The notes beneath the pieces are model-generated. The model was not told the origin of the DNA. It saw nothing but the letters and a program-made list of their open reading frames with translations, and ran no database searches. Positions 23,848 to 31,442 of a stretch of 40,136 nucleotides of DNA are shown here, piece after piece. The DNA comes from CALXOD01 sp964402715 (GTDB lineage Bacteria; Verrucomicrobiota; Lentisphaeria; Victivallales; Victivallaceae), in contig CAYODJ010000021.1 of the NCBI GenBank assembly GCA_964402715.1, positions 1-40,136 of the forward strand. Direction: 5' to 3'. Numbering within the stretch: position 1 is the first letter of the stretch; every line of letters begins with the position of its first letter. The position numbers and the translations under genes were made by a program.

Positions 23848-24936
23848 ATGGACAGCAGAATAAAGGTGGGAATCGCGGGATTCGGACGCAGCGGATACGG
23901 CATCCACGCCAGACACCTCAGAACCGATCCGAGATTCGAAATAGCCGCCGTCGCCGACGAGCTGGAGGAACGGCGCGGCGACGCCGTCAGTGAGTTCGGC
24001 TGCAGGGTGTACCGCAGCGCCGGGGACATGATCGCCGCCGGCGGATTCGATCTGCTGGTGAACGCCACGCCGAGCCGCCTTCATGCGGCGACGTCGATCG
24101 CCGGGCTGCGGGCCGGATTCCACGTGCTCGGTGAAAAGCCGTCGGCGGCGACCGTGGACGAGTTCGACGCCATCACCGACGCGGCGGAGAAGGCCGGAAG
24201 AATGTTCCTGCCGTTCCAGAACTCCCGTTTCTATCCGTATTTCCGCAAAATATGCGAAGTGGTGTCGTCGGGACGGCTCGGGAAGATCATATGCATACGG
24301 AGCAACTGGTCGCAGTACGGACGCCGCTGGGACTGGCAGACCAGACAGGATCAGTGCGCGGGGAATCTCTTCAACACCGGCCCGCACCCCGTGGATCAGG
24401 CGATCGTGCTTTTCGGCGACGGAATGCCGCAGGTGTTCTGCCGGATGGCGTCGTATCATTTCGACTTCGGCGGAGACGCGGACAACTTCTGTGCGCTGAC
24501 CCTCTACGGCGAGGACGCGCCCACCATCGAAATTCAAATCAGTTCGTTCCAGGCGTACGCGCAGGGCGATCAGTACAACATCCAGGGCACGCTCGGAGGA
24601 CTCGCCGGCGGACCGTCCGGACTGCGCTGGAAATACTTCGATCCGGCACGCGCCCCAAAACATACGCTGTGGAGGCCGTGGAGCGACGGCCGCCGGTACT
24701 GTTCCGAGACGCTGCGATGGCAGGAGGAGACATGGAGCTTCCCCGACACCGGCAGCAACGCCGACGGTTTCGCGGAACTCTGCGCCGCGGTCTACGACAA
24801 CGTGTACGACGTACTGGTGAACGGCGCGCCGCGTATAATCACGCTGGATCAGGTACGCCGCCAGATTTACGTCATGGAGGAAGCGCATCGCCAGAACCCG
24901 CTTCCGCGCATCGAAATCGGCCAAATTCCAAACTGA
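23848..24936 (+). CDS. Gfo/Idh/MocA-family NAD(P)-dependent oxidoreductase (362 aa)
   Basis: A Rossmann domain (VGIAGFGRSGYGIHARHL, 7-24) is followed by the family's GEKP motif (95-98), whose Lys takes part in catalysis. In the substrate domain NTGPHPVDQA (176-185) carries the His-Asp pair that normally contacts the sugar hydroxyl being oxidised. Relatives oxidise inositols, sugars and glycosides at C3 or act as NAD-dependent glycosidases (GH109-type). The start is set at the ATG 23848 with a weak AAGAAGG further upstream. It lies 73 bp after the GntR gene and 15 bp before the next oxidoreductase, so the three are co-transcribed. No signal peptide is seen. Confidence 0.92.
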   Translation: MDSRIKVGIAGFGRSGYGIHARHLRTDPRFEIAAVADELEERRGDAVSEFGCRVYRSAGDMIAAGGFDLLVNATPSRLHAATSIAGLRAGFHVLGEKPSAATVDEFDAITDAAEKAGRMFLPFQNSRFYPYFRKICEVVSSGRLGKIICIRSNWSQYGRRWDWQTRQDQCAGNLFNTGPHPVDQAIVLFGDGMPQVFCRMASYHFDFGGDADNFCALTLYGEDAPTIEIQISSFQAYAQGDQYNIQGTLGGLAGGPSGLRWKYFDPARAPKHTLWRPWSDGRRYCSETLRWQEETWSFPDTGSNADGFAELCAAVYDNVYDVLVNGAPRIITLDQVRRQIYVMEEAHRQNPLPRIEIGQIPN

Positions 24937-24951
24937 GGAGTCGGAAACCTT

Positions 24952-25857
24952 ATGAAAGTGCTTAATGTCGGCGTGGCGGGGCTCGACACCTCCCACGCGG
25001 TTCTCCTGACGGGATGCTTTAACGACCGGTCCAACCAGTTCCACGTGCCCGGAATAAATGTCGCACGGGCGTTTCCCGGCGGCAGCGAGACTTTCTCGCT
25101 CAGCCGCGACCGCATCGCCGGATTCACCGACGAGGTGCGGAACAAGTACGGCGTCTCCATCGTCGGATCCATCGACGATCTAGCCGGAATGGACGCGATT
25201 CTGCTGGAAAGCGTGGACGGCGCACAGCATCTGGAGCAGTTCAGAAAAATAGCGGACTTCGGCAAACCGGTGTTCATAGACAAGCCTCTGGCCTGCAGCT
25301 ACGGCGATGCCAGGGCGATATGCGATCTGGCCTCGGAATCCGGCGTGCCCATCATGACCGCGTCGAGCATGCGCTTCATATCCGGAATCGCCGGACTCGG
25401 CCAGCCGGGAGAGACCGTCTACTCCGCCGAAGGCTTCGGACCGATGCCCATCCTCGACGACTACCGCGACTACTTCTGGTACGGCATCCACTCCGCGGCG
25501 ATCGTCTACAACTACCTCGGCAGGGGCTGCATCGACGTCAGCGTCGACAGCAGCGCGAGGTTCGACCTCATCGTCGGACGCTGGCGGGACGACAGGATCG
25601 GGACGGTAGTCGGCAACCGCGCCGGCGCCGGCAATTTCGGGGTGCGGCTGACCACGGACAGGCGGCATGTCGTGAGCCTGCAGAATCCGGACATCCCCTA
25701 CATGTTCGCGCTGGCTCAGTCGATCGAACGCTTCTTCCGCACCGGAGTTTCATCAATCGACCCGGCCGAGAGTCTGGAAGTCATCGCTTTCCTGGAGGCC
25801 GCGAGCCGCAGCCGCGCATCGGGAGGAGCCGCCGTGCGGCTCGACAGCCTGTCGTAG
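24952..25857 (+). CDS. Second Gfo/Idh/MocA-like protein (301 aa) with altered motifs
   Basis: The product is shorter than its neighbour and diverged. The Rossmann loop reads VGVAGLDTSH (6-15) instead of GxGxxG, and the catalytic motif is DKP (110-112) instead of EKP. The Lys is kept. The substrate-domain strand region (FWYGIHSAAIVYNYL) keeps a His at the position of the sugar-binding His. The changed loop may alter cofactor use, or the protein may be a partner rather than an enzyme. GAGGAG lies 11 nt before the ATG. It is tightly spaced after the first oxidoreductase. The pair probably handles one modified sugar. Confidence 0.85.
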   Translation: MKVLNVGVAGLDTSHAVLLTGCFNDRSNQFHVPGINVARAFPGGSETFSLSRDRIAGFTDEVRNKYGVSIVGSIDDLAGMDAILLESVDGAQHLEQFRKIADFGKPVFIDKPLACSYGDARAICDLASESGVPIMTASSMRFISGIAGLGQPGETVYSAEGFGPMPILDDYRDYFWYGIHSAAIVYNYLGRGCIDVSVDSSARFDLIVGRWRDDRIGTVVGNRAGAGNFGVRLTTDRRHVVSLQNPDIPYMFALAQSIERFFRTGVSSIDPAESLEVIAFLEAASRSRASGGAAVRLDSLS

Positions 25858-25938
25858 CGTCAACACGGAGCGCGCGCGGCCGGAATCCGGCGCCGCGCCC
25901 GCCCCTCTCCGGCGGGTGCCGTCACGGTCTGACTTTTC

Positions 25939-25954
25939 GCAGAAACGGTTCTGC
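25939..25954. promoter_or_regulatory. Inverted repeat upstream of nagB, possible second operator
   Basis: GCAGAA-ACGG-TTCTGC is a perfect 6+4+6 inverted repeat in the 135-bp gap before nagB. Its half-site GCAGA resembles that of the palindrome at 22741-22753, but the spacing differs by 3 bp. No -10 box or T-tract accompanies it. Confidence 0.35.
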
Positions 25955-25992
25955 TTGATCTCCAACAAACACTGTCCCTAAGGAGGATGGAA

Positions 25993-26742
25993 ATGCAAAT
26001 CAGAATTTTCGACGACAAAATTTCACTGGGCGCGGCGGCAGCGGCAGCCGGAGCGGAGAAAATCCGACGTGCGCTGACGGCGAACGGCAAAGCCAACATC
26101 ATTCTGGCGACCGGCGCCAGTCAGTTCGAAATGCTGGCGGCGCTCCTGTCGGAGCCCGGCGTCGACTGGAGCCGCGTACGGATTTTCCACCTTGACGAAT
26201 ACATCGGTCTGCCGGCGGATCACCCGGCCGGTTTCCGCAAATATCTGTGGACCCGCTTCGTTTCGAAACTGCCGGTGCCGCCGGTCGCATTCCACCCCAT
26301 CGACGGCAGCGGCTCCGATCCGGAGGCGGTCTGCGCCGAGCTGGACGCGCTGATCTCGAAGCACCCCGTCGACGTGGCCTTCATCGGCATCGGCGAAAAC
26401 GGACATATCGCCTTCAACGACCCGCCGGCCGACTTCGACACTGAGAAACCCTATCTGGTGATCAAGCTGGACGAGAAGTGCCGCAGGCAGCAGCTGGGCG
26501 AAGGCTGGTTCCCGACGCTGGCGGACGTGCCGGAGCGGGCGATTTCAATGAGCTGCCGGCAGATCCTGAAAAGCAGGGCGATCATCAACACCGTTCCGGA
26601 CAGGCGCAAGGCCGAGGCGGTCAAAGGGGCGCTGGAAGGATCGCTGACCAATCTCTGCCCCGCGTCGCTGCTCCGCACACACGCCGACGTGACCACGTTT
26701 CTCGACCGCGACTCCGCGTCGCTGCTGGAGCATAGACAATGA
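25993..26742 (+). CDS. nagB: Glucosamine-6-phosphate deaminase (NagB family)
   Basis: NagB converts glucosamine-6-phosphate to fructose-6-phosphate and ammonia, linking amino sugars to glycolysis. The 249-residue product has ILATGASQFEML (phosphate loop), LDEYIG with Asp68, and GENGHIAFNDPP with His138. Here Asn136 replaces the Asp found in E. coli, as in other NagB proteins, and Asp143 replaces the usual Glu, a conservative change at a catalytic position. The frame allows an ATG at 25987, but AAGGAGG abuts it directly; the ATG at 25993 has a correct 6-nt spacing and is chosen. nagA follows with a 4-bp ATGA overlap, so the two are translationally coupled. Confidence 0.93.
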   Translation: MQIRIFDDKISLGAAAAAAGAEKIRRALTANGKANIILATGASQFEMLAALLSEPGVDWSRVRIFHLDEYIGLPADHPAGFRKYLWTRFVSKLPVPPVAFHPIDGSGSDPEAVCAELDALISKHPVDVAFIGIGENGHIAFNDPPADFDTEKPYLVIKLDEKCRRQQLGEGWFPTLADVPERAISMSCRQILKSRAIINTVPDRRKAEAVKGALEGSLTNLCPASLLRTHADVTTFLDRDSASLLEHRQ

Positions 26743-27662
26743 TGAAGAATCCCGGATGGGTTGATCTTCAGGTGAACGGTCACAACGGCGTCAATTTCTC
26801 CGCGCCGGATCTGACCGAAACGGAATTCCTCCGCGCCGCTGACGAGCTGCTCGCCGCCGGCACCGCAGTTTTCCTGCCGACGTTGATCACATCGCCGGCC
26901 GAGGTCTATCAGCGCAATCTTCCCCTGATACGTCGGGCGGTCGAACGGCACGGACTCGCCGGCGCGATCCCCGGCGTGCACCTTGAAGGGCCGTTCATCG
27001 CGCGCGGCGCGATAGGTTCGCACAACCCCGGCTGGGTGCTGCCTCCGTCACCGGAGGCGGTGGAACTGCTCTTCCGTCAGTCGGAGAACTTCATCAGACT
27101 GATCACCGTCAGCGCCGACGCGCCGGGAGCGCCGGCCGCCATCTCGCGCGCCGCCGAGCTGGGAATCGCGGTTTCCGTCGGCCACCATCTGGCCGACGCC
27201 GCGCAGCTCGCCGCCGCTGCGGACGCGGGCGCGCGGGCTCTGACTCATCTCGGCAACGGAATACCGAACCAGATCGACCGTCACCGCAACCCCATCTGGG
27301 CGGGACTCGGCGAAGACCGTCTGACCGCCATGATCATCACCGACGGACATCATCTGCCCGATGAACTCATCAAGATAATCCTGCGGGTGAAGACCGCCGA
27401 CCGCGTGATCGTTACAAGCGACGCGTCGGAGGCGACCGGATATCCTCCCGGACCCTGCCGAGTGCTGGGCAACGACGCGGTTCTGACTCCGGAGGGAAAG
27501 CTGTACAGCCTGACGAAAAACTGTCTGGTGGCCGCGGCGGTCACTCTGGATTTCTGCATGAAGCACCTCGCCTCGCTGGGCATAATCTCCGACGCGGATC
27601 TGCTCAAGGTCGGGCGCACCAACGCCCTGCGCCTGATCAGGCTGGAAGGCACGGAACTCTGA
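26739..27662 (+). CDS. nagA: N-acetylglucosamine-6-phosphate deacetylase (NagA family), short form
   Basis: NagA removes the acetyl group from GlcNAc-6-phosphate to feed NagB. The 307-residue product keeps the TIM-barrel metal and substrate motifs: WVDLQVNGHNGVNF at the start, HLEGPF (81-86, metal Glu83), GHH (148-150), THLGNGI (169-175), TDGHH (201-205) and SDAS (227-230) with the catalytic Asp. It lacks the first ~50 residues of ordinary NagA, which form half of the beta-sandwich, and starts directly at the barrel. The start codon overlaps the nagB stop, so an upstream extension is excluded. This N-terminal loss could affect stability or oligomer contacts. Confidence 0.9.
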   Translation: MMKNPGWVDLQVNGHNGVNFSAPDLTETEFLRAADELLAAGTAVFLPTLITSPAEVYQRNLPLIRRAVERHGLAGAIPGVHLEGPFIARGAIGSHNPGWVLPPSPEAVELLFRQSENFIRLITVSADAPGAPAAISRAAELGIAVSVGHHLADAAQLAAAADAGARALTHLGNGIPNQIDRHRNPIWAGLGEDRLTAMIITDGHHLPDELIKIILRVKTADRVIVTSDASEATGYPPGPCRVLGNDAVLTPEGKLYSLTKNCLVAAAVTLDFCMKHLASLGIISDADLLKVGRTNALRLIRLEGTEL

Positions 27663-27669
27663 GCGGCGG

Positions 27670-27687
27670 CGGGAAGACCGCTTCCCG
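27670..27687. terminator. Hairpin between convergent nagA and AGE genes
   Basis: CGGGAAG-ACCG-CTTCCCG is a perfect 7+4+7 hairpin 8 bp after the nagA stop. No T-tract follows on either strand, so intrinsic termination is uncertain, but its position at a convergent junction suggests a transcript end. Confidence 0.4.
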
Positions 27688-27741
27688 TCCGGAGACGACG
27701 GCCGCGGCGCACTGGAATCTCCGACGGCTCCGGGCGGAGCT

Positions 27742-29031
27742 TCAGCGGCCGCCGGCCTCCTCCTCCGCCCATATCCGCAGCACGTCGATCAGACTCAGAT
27801 TGGTATGGTATCCCGGATCCAGATCGGGCACGGCCGGTATCACCCTGACCGGTCTGCCGGAGCTGTCTCTGGTCTGAAACGCGAAACAGTGCTGCTCGAC
27901 ATTGGTGAAACGGCTCCACAGGGCATCGGCGCACGCGTCCGCGATTTCACCGAAGCCTCCGTAACCTGCGGATTCGGCCTCGACGGCGGCGCGTATGGTC
28001 TCGGGCAGGCTCCACCACGGCATGTCGTCGTTTATCGCGCGGCGTCCCGTCAAGTCGTACGACTTCACGATTCCGCCGGTCTCCGGACGAAATCCAAGTT
28101 CGAAACTGCGCCGCAGCAGCCGGGGCAGAAGCTCTCCGCATTCGCGCAGGAACGGGGCGTCACCGGCCCGTCCCGCCCGTCTCAGCACGGCGAGGAACTT
28201 CAGCGTCAGCCCGGTGAACTCGATCGCGTGTCCGGGATCGCACAGCAGCACGCCGTTCTCGACATACGGCGTCCCATCGGTGTTGACCGCCTCGAACAGC
28301 TCCGGAACTCCGCCGTTCATCCTCACATGCAGCGACAGAACCCGCCGCACGAAGCCGACCCCGTAGTCCAGCCACTTCCCGTCCCCAGTGAATTCGGCGG
28401 CGGCGGAGATGCCGGACAGCGCAATCATGAACGGTCCCTGCAGCACCTTGCCCGGCTGCGCCGTCACCGGATTGGCCGGATCAAACGCCTGCTGATCCGT
28501 CACGAACCGCAGATCGGCAATCGCCGACACGATCCGTTCCAGATATTTCAGCGCTTCGCTTTCGAGCGCGGCGTCCTGCAGAGCATGCGCCGCGTGCAGC
28601 AGACCCTTGGAGCAGAACAAATCGCTGTAGTTGGCGTCGCCGGGCGGCGGATCGCGGCGCGGCGTGCCGTCGCAGTTCAGGAACACGCCGTCCGGAGACA
28701 TCACGAAGAACATGCGCCCCCCGTTGGCGCTCCGGATCCGCTCCATCGCCGAACTGACGTTCGACAGCACGGCGCGTATGCGTCCGGGATTCCCGAATCC
28801 GGCCCGCATGTGACCGGCCAGCGCCTCCAGTCCGCGTCCCTGAATCCACGCATAGATCATCCGGCCGGAACGGAACGCCAGATCCGGATCGGACGCATCG
28901 GAATAGTCCCTGCCGTCGATCGCATCGAACTTGGTGTCGATAAACGGACCGTCTCCGGTGCGTTCCAATATCCGGTCCAGTGTCTCGCCTATGATTCTTC
29001 TGAATACGGTTATCTGCTCGCGTCGGTTCAT
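27742..29031 (-). CDS. N-acylglucosamine 2-epimerase (AGE) superfamily protein
   Basis: The 429-residue product looks like an (alpha/alpha)6-barrel epimerase of the AGE / RenBP type. Recognisable pieces are MIYAWIQGRGLEALAGH near residue 65, DPGHAIEFTGLTLKFL around 265-280 and PWWSLPETIRAA near 345, followed by a final DPGYHTNLSLIDVL. His residues in the PGHAIE and W-x-x-PE motifs are those used for epimerisation at C2 in the family. Interconversion of N-acetylglucosamine and N-acetylmannosamine would fit the neighbouring nagA/nagB, but cellobiose or other sugars are possible. The promoter is at 29299-29327 with an unusually long leader. It converges on nagA. Confidence 0.85.
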   Translation of the reverse strand: MNRREQITVFRRIIGETLDRILERTGDGPFIDTKFDAIDGRDYSDASDPDLAFRSGRMIYAWIQGRGLEALAGHMRAGFGNPGRIRAVLSNVSSAMERIRSANGGRMFFVMSPDGVFLNCDGTPRRDPPPGDANYSDLFCSKGLLHAAHALQDAALESEALKYLERIVSAIADLRFVTDQQAFDPANPVTAQPGKVLQGPFMIALSGISAAAEFTGDGKWLDYGVGFVRRVLSLHVRMNGGVPELFEAVNTDGTPYVENGVLLCDPGHAIEFTGLTLKFLAVLRRAGRAGDAPFLRECGELLPRLLRRSFELGFRPETGGIVKSYDLTGRRAINDDMPWWSLPETIRAAVEAESAGYGGFGEIADACADALWSRFTNVEQHCFAFQTRDSSGRPVRVIPAVPDLDPGYHTNLSLIDVLRIWAEEEAGGR

Positions 29032-29298
29032 CTTTCAGCACGCTTCCTTCAATGACGTTTCACAGCAGCGACACGCACGGGCTACGGCTGCGGCTGCGGC
29101 CGCGTCATTTCCGGACGGCGGTTCACAATCCCGCCCCGTGCGCGGAGCCTCAGCCGGGGCTCGCTTCCGTTGCGCCGCCCCGGCGACGTCCCCGCATGAC
29201 GACGCCGCGAAGAAAAGGAACGGCGTAGCCGTGATGCCGGGAGTCGTTCACGAGCCTCGGCGCGGACACGCCGAAACCGGCGGACTGCGGCGTAAATT
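29032..29298 (-). other. Long GC-rich leader of the AGE mRNA
   Basis: About 260 nt lie between the predicted transcription start near 29292 and the AGE start codon. The stretch is GC-rich and can form several stems by eye. It carries no supported reading frame and matches no riboswitch class I know. Confidence 0.35.
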
Positions 29299-29327
29299 AA
29301 ACTAGTATTGATCGCGCCGTTTGTCAA
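29299..29327 (-). promoter_or_regulatory. Promoter of the AGE gene
   Basis: Minus strand TTGACA (29322-29327, perfect) and TAGTTT (29299-29304) are 17 bp apart. It lies in the gap after the sirtuin gene on the same strand, so the AGE gene is separately transcribed. Confidence 0.7.
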
Positions 29328-29363
29328 GCGCGTCGCCGAAGTCAGCGCCGCCGGACAGGCCGG

Positions 29364-30122
29364 TCACAGAGCCAACTCGGGGAAACGGGCCGCCATGCCC
29401 TCGCAGAACTGTCTCAGATCGCGGAAACAGCGCACGGCCATTCCGTCGTAGTCCGTCGCCTGATCGTTGACGATGATGATGGCGCCGTTGTTCGCGTGCG
29501 TGGCCATGGGCAGCGACGAGACAGGGGACACCGTGAGACTGCTGCCGAGAATCACCGCCAGATCGGCTTCCGTGAAATCACGGAACGCACGGCGCAGGAG
29601 AAGTTCGTCCAGCGGATCCCCGTAGAAAACCACCCCCGGCTTTATCAGGCCGCCGCAGTCGGAACAGCGCGGCACGCCGCCCCGCATGACCGTCTCCCGT
29701 ATCGGCTCCAGTTCGAACGTCCTCCCACAGGAGAGACACCTGTGCGTCCGGAACGAGCCGTGGAGCTCCCCCACGTTGCCGCTGCCGGCGCGCGTGTGGA
29801 GCATGTCGATGTTCTGAGTGTACAGCGCGTCCAGCATGCCGTGCTTCTCCATGGCGGCCAGCGTCTTGTGGACAATGCTGGGTTCGCGCAGCGTCATCGG
29901 ATACCAGTTCTCCCTGGCGTACGCGTAGAACACGTCCGGATTCCGTTCGAAGAAAGCGCTGTCGAGCAGTTCCTCGACATCATATCCCCGCCATTTCCTC
30001 CGATATACGCCGTTGACGCCGCGGAAATCCGGTATCCCCGAAAAAGTGGAGACACCCGCTCCCGTCAGCGCCACAACCTTCCCCGCTTTCGCGAATTCGT
30101 CAAACACCGCCTCGTCGTCCAT
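29364..30122 (-). CDS. Sir2-family NAD-dependent protein deacylase (sirtuin)
   Basis: Sirtuins remove acyl groups from lysines with NAD as co-substrate. The 252-residue product has GAGVST (21-26), GIPDFRG (29-35), TQNID (102-106), catalytic His121 in GELHGS, and a zinc knuckle of Cys129, Cys132, Cys153 and Cys156. GSSLTVSPVSSLP (193-205) completes the NAD site. The acyl specificity (acetyl versus succinyl) cannot be read securely. GGAGGAG lies 8 nt before the ATG. Its promoter (30184-30212) is back-to-back with the mreB promoter. No acetyl-CoA synthetase or acetyltransferase target is encoded beside it. Confidence 0.95.
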   Translation of the reverse strand: MDDEAVFDEFAKAGKVVALTGAGVSTFSGIPDFRGVNGVYRRKWRGYDVEELLDSAFFERNPDVFYAYARENWYPMTLREPSIVHKTLAAMEKHGMLDALYTQNIDMLHTRAGSGNVGELHGSFRTHRCLSCGRTFELEPIRETVMRGGVPRCSDCGGLIKPGVVFYGDPLDELLLRRAFRDFTEADLAVILGSSLTVSPVSSLPMATHANNGAIIIVNDQATDYDGMAVRCFRDLRQFCEGMAARFPELAL

Positions 30123-30183
30123 GTGCGACTCTCCTCCGTATTACGTACGACGGACGCACGCCGCCGCGCGTCCGGGCGGCCGC

Positions 30184-30212
30184 AATATAGCGCGGACCCG
30201 GCGATTTTACAA
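30184..30212 (-). promoter_or_regulatory. Promoter of the sirtuin gene
   Basis: Minus strand TTGTAA (30207-30212) and TATATT (30184-30189) are 17 bp apart, with a start near 30177 and a leader of about 55 nt. Confidence 0.65.
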
Positions 30213-30282
30213 AACCCGCTTTCGCCTGAACCTGCGCGCCACGCACCGCCGGGTTTTTCGGTCATTTTCCCGCAGGCCGCGC

Positions 30283-30311
30283 TTGACTTTTTGCGAAACA
30301 AACCTTAAAAT
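30283..30311 (+). promoter_or_regulatory. Promoter of the mreB operon
   Basis: TTGACT (30283-30288) and TAAAAT (30306-30311) are 17 bp apart. The start should be near 30318, leaving a leader of about 88 nt before mreB. Confidence 0.75.
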
Positions 30312-30405
30312 AAGTCCCCAAGGGAGTGTCGCGCCGTCCGGACGGACCGCCGTTCGCAATGAATCGAAGACCGCATTTCCCGTAACGCACTAACAGGATG
30401 ACCTC

Positions 30406-31434
30406 ATGGGAACGCACAGTTTATCCAAATTGTTTTCTACTGACATCGGCATCGACCTCGGTACCGCGAACTGTCTTGTTTTCGTGAGGGACAAGGGCAT
30501 CGTCCTGGCCGAACCTTCAGTGGTGGCGATCAAGGAGAACACGCGCGAGGTGATTGCGGTCGGCAGCGAGGCGAAGAGCATGCTGGGGAAAACTCCCGGA
30601 AACATCCGCGCCATACGTCCGATGAAGGACGGCGTCATCGCAGATTTCGACATCACGGAGGAAATGCTCCGCTATTTCATCCAGAAGGCCATCCGCACCG
30701 TCGCGTGGCAGCGCCGGCTGCTGCATCCGTCCGTGCTGGTCGCCGTTCCGTCCGGCATCACGGAAGTCGAAAACCGCGCCGTCAAGGACAGCGCCCGCAG
30801 AGCCGGCGCCGGCAACGTCGTGCTGGTCGAGGAGCCGATGGCGGCGGCTGTCGGCGTGGGGCTTCCTGTGGCCGAACCCGCCGGAAGCATGATCGTCGAC
30901 ATCGGCGGCGGCACCACGGAGGTCGCGGTCATATCGCTGTCCGGCATCGTCGGCGCCAAAAGCGTCCGCGTCGGCGGCGACGAGCTCGACTCCGCCATCA
31001 CGTCCCACCTGAAGCGGGTGTACAATCTGATGATCGGCGAACTCACTGCGGAGCAGATTAAAATCAGGATAGGGTCGGCCTACCCGGTCCGGGACGAACT
31101 TGAACTGGAGGTGAAAGGACTTGATCTCGTTTCCCGCGTGCCGAAGACCGTCCGCATCACCGCCGCCGAGATACGGATGGCTCTCCAGGAGCCGATCACG
31201 ACCATCATCGAGGCGGTCCGCGCCACGCTGGAACGCTGCCCCCCCGACCTCGCCGCGGATCTGATCGACCGCGGGATCATGCTCGCCGGCGGCGGTGCGC
31301 TCCTGAGCGGGCTGGATCGCCTTCTGGCCGAGGAGACGGGGCTGCCGGTGTTCGTCTCCGAGGATCCCCTGCGCGCAGTGGCGCGCGGCGCCGGCATCAT
31401 GCTCCAGGAAATCGACAACATGGTTCTGGAATAA
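30406..31434 (+). CDS. mreB: Rod shape-determining protein MreB
   Basis: MreB is the bacterial actin that organises lateral wall synthesis at the inner membrane face. The 342-residue product carries the actin-fold ATP motifs: DIGIDLGTANCLV (13-25), VDIGGGTTEVAV (164-175) and AGGGALLSGLD (294-304), along with EEPMAAAVG (142-150). The short N-terminal stretch before residue 12 could help membrane binding. AGGA lies about 8 nt before the ATG. Unlike the usual order, mreC, mreD and pbp2 do not follow; instead a DUF2156 protein and a NAD-kinase-like protein are co-transcribed 8 bp downstream. Confidence 0.96.
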   Translation: MGTHSLSKLFSTDIGIDLGTANCLVFVRDKGIVLAEPSVVAIKENTREVIAVGSEAKSMLGKTPGNIRAIRPMKDGVIADFDITEEMLRYFIQKAIRTVAWQRRLLHPSVLVAVPSGITEVENRAVKDSARRAGAGNVVLVEEPMAAAVGVGLPVAEPAGSMIVDIGGGTTEVAVISLSGIVGAKSVRVGGDELDSAITSHLKRVYNLMIGELTAEQIKIRIGSAYPVRDELELEVKGLDLVSRVPKTVRITAAEIRMALQEPITTIIEAVRATLERCPPDLAADLIDRGIMLAGGGALLSGLDRLLAEETGLPVFVSEDPLRAVARGAGIMLQEIDNMVLE

Positions 31435-31442
31435 GGCGCGCC

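Noticed and set aside
25987..25992. nagB start at the ATG 25987
   Set aside because: AAGGAGG directly abuts this ATG with no spacer; the ATG two codons later has a correct 6-nt spacing.
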